DNA of 64,000 bases from Amblyornis subalaris (Eukaryota > Chordata > Aves > Passeriformes > Ptilonorhynchidae): positions 1,240,001-1,304,000 of the forward strand of contig JACAXG010000131.1 of the NCBI GenBank assembly GCA_018881555.1. Direction: 5' to 3'. A program made the translations under genes and the position numbers. Below, piece after piece: positions 58,571-64,000 of the stretch (the stretch's first letter is position 1; the number at the start of each line of letters is the position of its first letter). The notes below the pieces were generated by a model. That model saw only the letters and a program-made list of their open reading frames with translations. It had not been told where the DNA came from and ran no database searches.

Positions 58571-59649
58571 TACATTTAAAAAAGGGCCACAAATAAAGGC
58601 AACATAAAAATATTTGCAATTTCATTAGTTCCTGGTGGGATCTTTGTTATGGACAGGTCTGGACAGGTGAAATGAGAAATAAAAAAATTATTTTAAAAAA
58701 TTGAAGTCCAAAAGACATCAAATGTTTTTTAATTGAGATTGGAAGCATTCCAAGTCTGACTTTCAAAAAAGGCTTTGATTTACAGCAGTTCATGTTGGGC
58801 TCATGTTGTGCCTGCCAAAAATCCAAAGTAGATCAGAGCTTTTTTTGAAATAAACACAAGCCTAATCTGATGTAGGTATTTCAAAACTCCCACTGCTTTA
58901 GTTGTAACATCATCTGTTACTGAATGATTTATAAATCATCCCTCTACAAGCACATTTCTACGAGGCTGAGGGTGATCTATTTTAACTTTGGGACAAAAGG
59001 GCATGTTTAAATTACAATTGATGGAGACCCTTCACTGTTTTTAAAAGTATTTGTAAAATGGAATGTCTCTGTTTTCCTGTATATTAGACAAAAACAGTAG
59101 CTGAGATACAACAGTGTGATGCAGGGTTGCTTCTTTGCTTTTCCATCAGTAGAAAAGAGACAAAAGGGCAGAACTGCTAATAGATATTTTATTCAACCAT
59201 ACAGGAATTCAGTTCCTTTCTAAAAGAATTAGAACCCTAGCTACACTTGGGTTTTTTTTAGAAAAAGCCATGTTCATGACTGGGATTTGTTTATAGCAAA
59301 AGAGTTTACTTGAAGGGATCATTCATGTTGGTGGGGCAGAATTCNTCTAAGGTCAGTTTAGGTATCTAAAAGCAGAAGGTTTCTCATTTCCATTGGGGTA
59401 GATTCCTTCAGAAGTTGATCCCTAGATACTCTTTTTATCACAGAAGGCAATTCTGCCCACCCTGACACCAGCAAGAGTATTTATCCTCAGGNATACCTAC
59501 GTGGGACAACTTTTGCCTTCTCAGAGGGAATGCTCACCTCTAAAATTGCAAGCCTGATCCAGAGGTGAGAACAGGGGATACCCTGAAATGGTGGCAAGGC
59601 TGGTGAGAACTGCCCAGTTGAGCACTTCNTCAGGGGTCCTACAAGGAAC
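58571..59649. other. Unique non-coding sequence
   Basis: No gene or repeat recognised. AT-rich with A-runs near 58680-58700. Confidence 0.5.
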
Positions 59650-59814
59650 ATGGAGAGGAACTGTTTGCAAGAGTAGATTTATATTGAATATTGGGAAGCA
59701 ATTCTTCCCTGAGGGGGTGGTGAGGCCCTGGCACGGGTTGCCCAGAGGAGCTGTGGCTGCCCCATCCCTGGAAGTGTTCAAGGCCAGGTTGGTCAGGGTT
59801 TGGATCAACCTGGT
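59650..59814 (+). repeat. CR1 LINE fragment, 5' part of an LTR-split copy
   Basis: Sense CR1: 'tatattgaatattgggaagc', 'ggtggtgaggccctggcacg', 'gagctgtggctgccccatcc', 'gttcaaggccaggttggtca' and 'tttggatcaacctggt'. The element then stops mid-consensus at the LTR and resumes at 60406. The left edge is uncertain (59650-59668). Confidence 0.93.
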
Positions 59815-60405
59815 TTTGCTGATTTTGACTGGGGTAAAGTTAATCTTCTTCACAGTTGTTGGTGTGGGACTGTGTTTGGGGTTTGTGCTGGATTGATAAC
59901 ATCAAGATGTTTTTGTTATTTCTGAGCAGGGCTCACACAGAGCGAAGGCCTTTTCTGTTTCTTGTACGGCCTTGCAGGTGAGGAGACTGGGAGTGCTTGG
60001 AAAACTGTGAGGAGACACAGCCGGGGCAGGTGACCCCAACTGGCCAAAGGGATATTCCAGACCCTATGACATCAGGCTCGGTCTATAAAGTGGGGAGAAG
60101 AAAGAGGAAAGGGGGGGGACATTTGGAATGGTGCAGTTTGTCTTCCCCAGTCACTGATACACATGGTGGGGCCTTGATCTCNCAGAGATGGCTGAACACC
60201 TGCCTGCCCATGGGAANGGGTGAATTAATTCCTTGTTTGAGTTTGCTTGTAAGCACAGCTTTTGCTTTCNCTGTTAAACTGNCTTTTTCTCAATCCACAA
60301 GTTTTTCCAGCTTTTACGCTTCCGATTCTCCCCCTATCCTGCTGGTGAGGGAGTGAGCAAGTGGCTGCCTGGGCCTTGGTTGATGGTTGGGGTTAAACCA
60401 CGGCA
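59815..60405 (+). mobile_element. Solo LTR of the ERVL-like family, nested in CR1
   Basis: Same LTR family and orientation as 33842-34416. Landmarks are 'gattttgactggggtaaagt', 'gattgataacatcaagatgt', 'gagcagggctcacacagagc', 'ccaactggccaaagggatat', a TATA box TATAAAG at 60084-60090, 'aacacctgcctgcccatggg', 'gcacagcttttgctttc', and the terminal 'ggggttaaaccacggca'. It lies inside one CR1 copy, and no internal retroviral sequence remains, so it is a solo LTR left by recombination. The likely target duplication is CTGGT (59810-59814) against CTGCT (60406-60410), 4 of 5 matching. The left edge could be a few bases to either side. It holds four N bases. Confidence 0.9.
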
Positions 60406-60494
60406 CTGCTCTAGTGGAAGGCGTCCCTGCCCNTGGCAGGAGGACTGGAACGAGATGAGCTTTAATCTCCCTTCCAACACAAACGATTTTGTGA
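60406..60494 (+). repeat. CR1 LINE fragment, 3' part of the LTR-split copy
   Basis: This is the continuation of the CR1 interrupted at 59814: 'tctagtggaaggcgtccctg', 'ggactggaacgagatgagct', 'aatctcccttccaacacaaa' and the tail 'gattttgtga'. Together with the left part it makes one CR1 3' end of about 250 bp. Confidence 0.93.
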
Positions 60495-61619
60495 CTACAA
60501 TTCCTCAATGCAAGAAACAGCAGGAATTGTCAGGGACTGAGGGCTTCGGTCAGAACTGTCCTGGTCTGAGTCCCACAGCAGCTGGTCCGAACAAAATGCT
60601 ACAAAGACAGGACTGAAGTGGAGCAGGCATTCAAGCCAAAGACAATTTTTAAAGAAAGGCTCACTCTTAAATTTAAAAAATAAAAAAAAATCTTAATCTA
60701 AATATTTTTTTTTTCACAATTTAGGAAGTGCAGAATAATATGCAGGATAAGTTGATGAACTCTGAGGGTTTTGAGAACTCTGAANTAACTTACTGAAAAT
60801 CCAGAAAGGAGAGTGTTTTTTCCTTTTGCCCCCTCAGTTTACCTAGAGCAGTAAAAAACAATCGCTTTGATTTTCAAACTTCAGTACAGTAATTCAAATA
60901 CTGATTCCTAACTTCATTATGACAAGAATATATGTTTAGTCTTTGTGGACATATTCCTTAAAAAAAAAAGTTATGTTGTAAATATTTTGGCAGAAGAATA
61001 AAGGTAGAGTGATAATAAGGCATTTTACAAGCACAAGTTATAATTTTGAGATTAGAGGAAATGCAGAGCAGAAAAACAAAGGTTAAAAAAATTCTAATTT
61101 TCTCAGGAAAATGTTTTAGATTTTAGCTTGAATATTTCAGTTCTACAAACAATCTGTTCTCTCATTAGACATGCTTCTTTACTCTTTCCACAAAAGCAAA
61201 CTCTCTTAATTCAGATATACTTTATACCTAACTGAATACTGTCACTTTTTTAACCTATCACATCAGAAAAACCAATCAATTCATTCCACAGTTTGATGGT
61301 TAGGACATCATATGAAATTTTCGAAAAACATTGCATTGATCAAATTGACAGTGCTGCAGAATTCTCCAGTATTTGCCAGGCTCTATGAATCCACATTAAC
61401 AACGCTGGGTTTGTCATGGCGGTCCTGAATGATGACCTAGTCTGACCCTTTGAATGATGTCATTGCCCATTAGCAATCAGAGAGGTAAGGAGTAGTTTGC
61501 TACTAAAACCTCTAAAGAGCATTTTGTTAAAATAAGAACCTCACTTCACTCTGAATTTTAATGCTTTGCCTGTTTATCTTCTTTCTTTGTCTCTATTTTC
61601 AGTAAAATATTTATTTTAG
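60495..61619. other. Unique AT-rich non-coding sequence
   Basis: No gene recognised. Long A/T runs lie near 60678-60715 and 60960-60970. Confidence 0.55.
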
Positions 61620-62070
61620 GAAGCATTTGTCAGACAGTTAGACTGAGATATCAGGTGTCTTTTCACTGGAAAGAGTTAATCGTCCATCCCCAAACAGTGA
61701 GGTGAATCCAATAATCAAATATTAAGCTCCTTTGCATTAGTTTGGATGAAGTGGCAGAGATGCTAAGTTTTATTTTAATATGTTAATCTAATAAAATGAT
61801 GCAGTTTATTTTATATCTTCAGGGAGAGGGGCTGATATTATCTGAACTTTAGATTCATCCTCGCTTGCCTGTACAGATCAGCCTTCCACTTTATCAGGGT
61901 GATGTTACTGGATATGGCAATTTATAATTGGAAATGGCAGCCTGGAGATTTTCTAAAAGCTTTGGCTTTTTTCTGAATACTGTGGAATTTCATTAATTAT
62001 TATTATTTTGACTATGAAAAGAGGATTTGCCCAAGGGCAGTTTTGAGGCTCCTTAAAGATTATATTCCTC
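61620..62070. promoter_or_regulatory. Candidate conserved non-coding element
   Basis: A repeat-free, N-free block with strong enhancer-like texture. It has closely spaced AT-rich factor words such as 'ccaataatcaaatattaagc', 'cctttgcattagtttgg', 'aatatgttaatctaataaaa', 'ggcaatttataattgg' and 'tttcattaattattattatt'. There is no coding frame across it. I think conservation is likely from the pattern, but it is not demonstrated. Confidence 0.4.
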
Positions 62071-62494
62071 CATGGAAGGTTGCCAAGATTTCAAATTTCC
62101 CTGTCAAGACACTCAGCTTTTTTGGTGGGAGGTGGCTGGAGTGATGGGAAGCATTTACAGCTTTGGGAAGGAGACCTCGAGCATTTCTCATTCTCTTTGA
62201 GGCTGTTTTACCTCCCTGGAGTGGGGGCAGCTGTCACAAATTGTAGCCCACCAAACATTCCTCACTAAGGCTGCTGCTGCCTTTGTGCAGCNTGGGGAGG
62301 GAACTGGCAGCCCCTTCTTTGGGCAAGGTGTATCCAACTCACAGCAGGGTGAGTCTAAGCAAGGTGGGGTTATTTGTGACCTGTCATATGCCAGAGAATA
62401 ACTTTGCTTCTCCAGAAAGCCCTTTCTGCAACACAGCCCAACACATTAGTGGGAAAGGGCAGATTTGATAGGAATACCGAAATCTGAAGCTGGG
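62071..62494. other. Unique non-coding sequence
   Basis: Slightly GC-richer stretch with two short plus frames (62080-62268, 62283-62468). No domain is recognised. Confidence 0.5.
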
Positions 62495-62652
62495 AATCAC
62501 ACAGTTCTAGAAGCAGGGAATGGTTGAGGTTGGAAGGAATTTCTGGAGTTCGGCTTGTCTGATCCCCCTGCTCAAGCAGGGACACCTAGAGCCAGTTTCA
62601 CAGGACCGTGTAGAGGTGGCTTTTGAATATTCCCAAGTGCAAAGATTCCACG
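62495..62652 (-). repeat. CR1 LINE fragment, 3' end, 'tggttgaggttgg' subfamily
   Basis: Minus-strand CR1 of about 155 bp: 'gggaatggttgaggttggaa', 'ggaatttctggagttcggct', 'tgatccccctgctcaagcag', 'ggacacctagagccagtttc', 'acaggaccgtgtagaggtgg' and 'ttttgaatattcccaagtgc'. Same subfamily group as the 27447 copy. Confidence 0.92.
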
Positions 62653-63356
62653 GTGTAAACGACCTTATAAAAGTGGACATTGTAAATAAGAAAAGTACTA
62701 GAAAATAGATCTATGTTGTGGAAGAAAAGGGGTAAAGGAAGAGCAGGTGTAATATTCTGCAATGAGGGGAAATAAAATGAGAAGCCGTATTGCAATGTTT
62801 TATCAAAACCTGAAAATTATCGCAAAACTTTTGAAAGATAGAACTCTCCTCTCCACTAGCTTTTTTTTCCTCCACCAAAGAGATCCTTGTGGAGCAACTT
62901 TCTTCTTTCATCCCCTTCCATTGCACATATGCAGAGCAAATGGGATCACGGCCATTTTATACTCTGAGCCCTTCAAACAACTCCCATTTGATGAACAAAA
63001 CAGAAAGAAGTTCGGATCCACCCAAGGGCTGCAAGTGACTCATCTGTCTGGAGCAGACAAGTCTTTGTGATGAGTCACTTTTCTTTTGATGAAAGTTTAA
63101 AAGTAATTAAATAAAAGGTGAGGATGCAGCATTTTAAAGCTCCTTTCACTGCAGTAGTAAGATAAAACCAACATCAGCTCTAATTCTGAAGCCTCAAGGT
63201 GTAAGTATCCTGTCTAGCCACGATGGGNGGTTTTCACCTTCATATCGATGCCTGCTGGAGAAGAAGCATCCATGGGCATTGCTCCAGAGGGGCTGCTGTA
63301 GCCAGTGCTCCACACTGATCAGCTGCAAATCAAATCAGTTGAAGGCTGGGCTTTTT
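62653..63356. other. Unique non-coding sequence
   Basis: No gene recognised. Opposite-strand frames at 62711-63070 (71 and 102 codons) overlap and show no domain. Confidence 0.5.
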
Positions 63357-63417
63357 GGTTGAAGACTCGATGATCTTGGAGGCCCTTTCCAACCTTAATA
63401 ATTCCGCGATTCCATGA
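63357..63417 (+). repeat. CR1 LINE tail fragment
   Basis: Sense CR1 tail of about 60 bp: 'ggttgaagactcgatgatct', 'tggaggccctttccaacctt' and the end 'aattccgcgattccatgac'. Confidence 0.9.
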
Positions 63418-64000
63418 CACGAGGTGCTCCAGCTGCTCAGCACCGTAATAAAGGGGTGATGAGGACAGAAACAACTCTAAGAGCCGTATGAAAGAAAAAG
63501 ACTGACAAAGAGGGATTACCAAAATAATTCAAAAATTATTCATCTACCCATTTATCTTTCCTCTGTAACTCCCTTTCCATTTAGTTTTAAAGCTCTGTGA
63601 GAAAGTTGGTTTTCTTTCATTCAGGGGAAGAAAAGGCTGAAGCAGTGAGATGATAGCCAAGGAAAATATGAAAACTTTTCTAAAATATGCAAGAGGAATA
63701 TCAGAAGGGGGCTGTTTTAGTCAAAACTTCAGCTGCACAAGTCAACATACCTGTTTAGCCAGGTTTTGCAGGCCAGGATATAGACTTTGGACAGCCTGTT
63801 TTGGTCCATCCATAGTTATTTCCTGTGGATTCATGAGAAGGTCCAAAGATGGTGTACCCAGATGATGACTTCGTCTCTGTCAACTAGTAAAGACCACACA
63901 TCCTTACCNTGTCTGAAGTATTTAGGAAGGACATTAAGATCGAATGTGGTCTTTTAAAAGAATTCAAATTCTTCAGCATCTGTACTTAACCAATTCCTCA
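63418..64000. other. Unique non-coding sequence to the window end
   Basis: No gene or repeat recognised. One 71-codon plus frame (63650-63865) has no known domain. Confidence 0.5.

Noticed and set aside
33842..60405. The two same-orientation LTRs as ends of a single provirus
   Set aside because: They are 26 kb apart, the intervening DNA has no retroviral genes, and the second sits cleanly inside a CR1.
61400..61460. Possible repeat tail around 'gatgacctagtctgaccctt'
   Set aside because: Only a weak resemblance to retrotransposon tails. No second landmark supports it.
1..64000. Search for CRISPR arrays, insertion sequences, tRNA/rRNA genes, operons or phage genes
   Set aside because: None seen. 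Repeat content and composition are those of a bird nuclear genome, where prokaryotic features are not expected.

Overview
The window looks like AT-rich, repeat-poor avian nuclear DNA. The case for a bird is the repeats: about 23 fragments of 3'-end CR1 LINEs, many ending in the degenerate ATTCTATG-type tail typical of bird CR1, plus two solo LTRs of a class III (ERVL-like) type common in bird genomes. I see no bacterial, phage or plasmid genes, no CRISPR array, and no tRNA or rRNA gene. The species, chromosome and neighbouring genes cannot be read from this stretch.

No protein-coding gene can be supported. The open frames are short (at most about 159 codons), overlap on both strands, match no family I recognise, and often run through CR1 or simple repeats. 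The window is best described as intergenic or deep intronic DNA of the gene-desert type, where any function would be regulatory.

Layout: 1-215 is an AT-rich block with an exact octamer motif (candidate conserved element). 216-33.8 kb is mostly unique non-coding sequence with scattered CR1 pieces in both orientations, several microsatellites and a perfect 33-bp tandem duplication. 33.84-34.42 kb is a solo LTR on the plus strand. 34.4-50.9 kb is more unique sequence with CR1 fragments. 50.96-52.23 kb is the most distinctive segment: a CpG-dense island containing a NotI site, then a polypyrimidine and G-run stretch, then a repeat-free AT-rich block ending in a strong splice-acceptor-like site. 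52.2-59.6 kb is unique sequence. 59.65-60.49 kb is a plus-strand CR1 split by a second solo LTR of the same family. 60.5-64 kb is unique sequence with another candidate conserved block near 61.62-62.07 kb and two more CR1 fragments.

The sequence carries many isolated single N bases, probably ambiguity codes at variable sites. They are absent from 44,931-56,522, which spans the CpG island, and concentrated in one CR1 copy at 44.35-44.56 kb. I found no novel molecular system. The best leads are the CpG-island/acceptor segment, the candidate conserved elements and the LTR-in-CR1 nesting.
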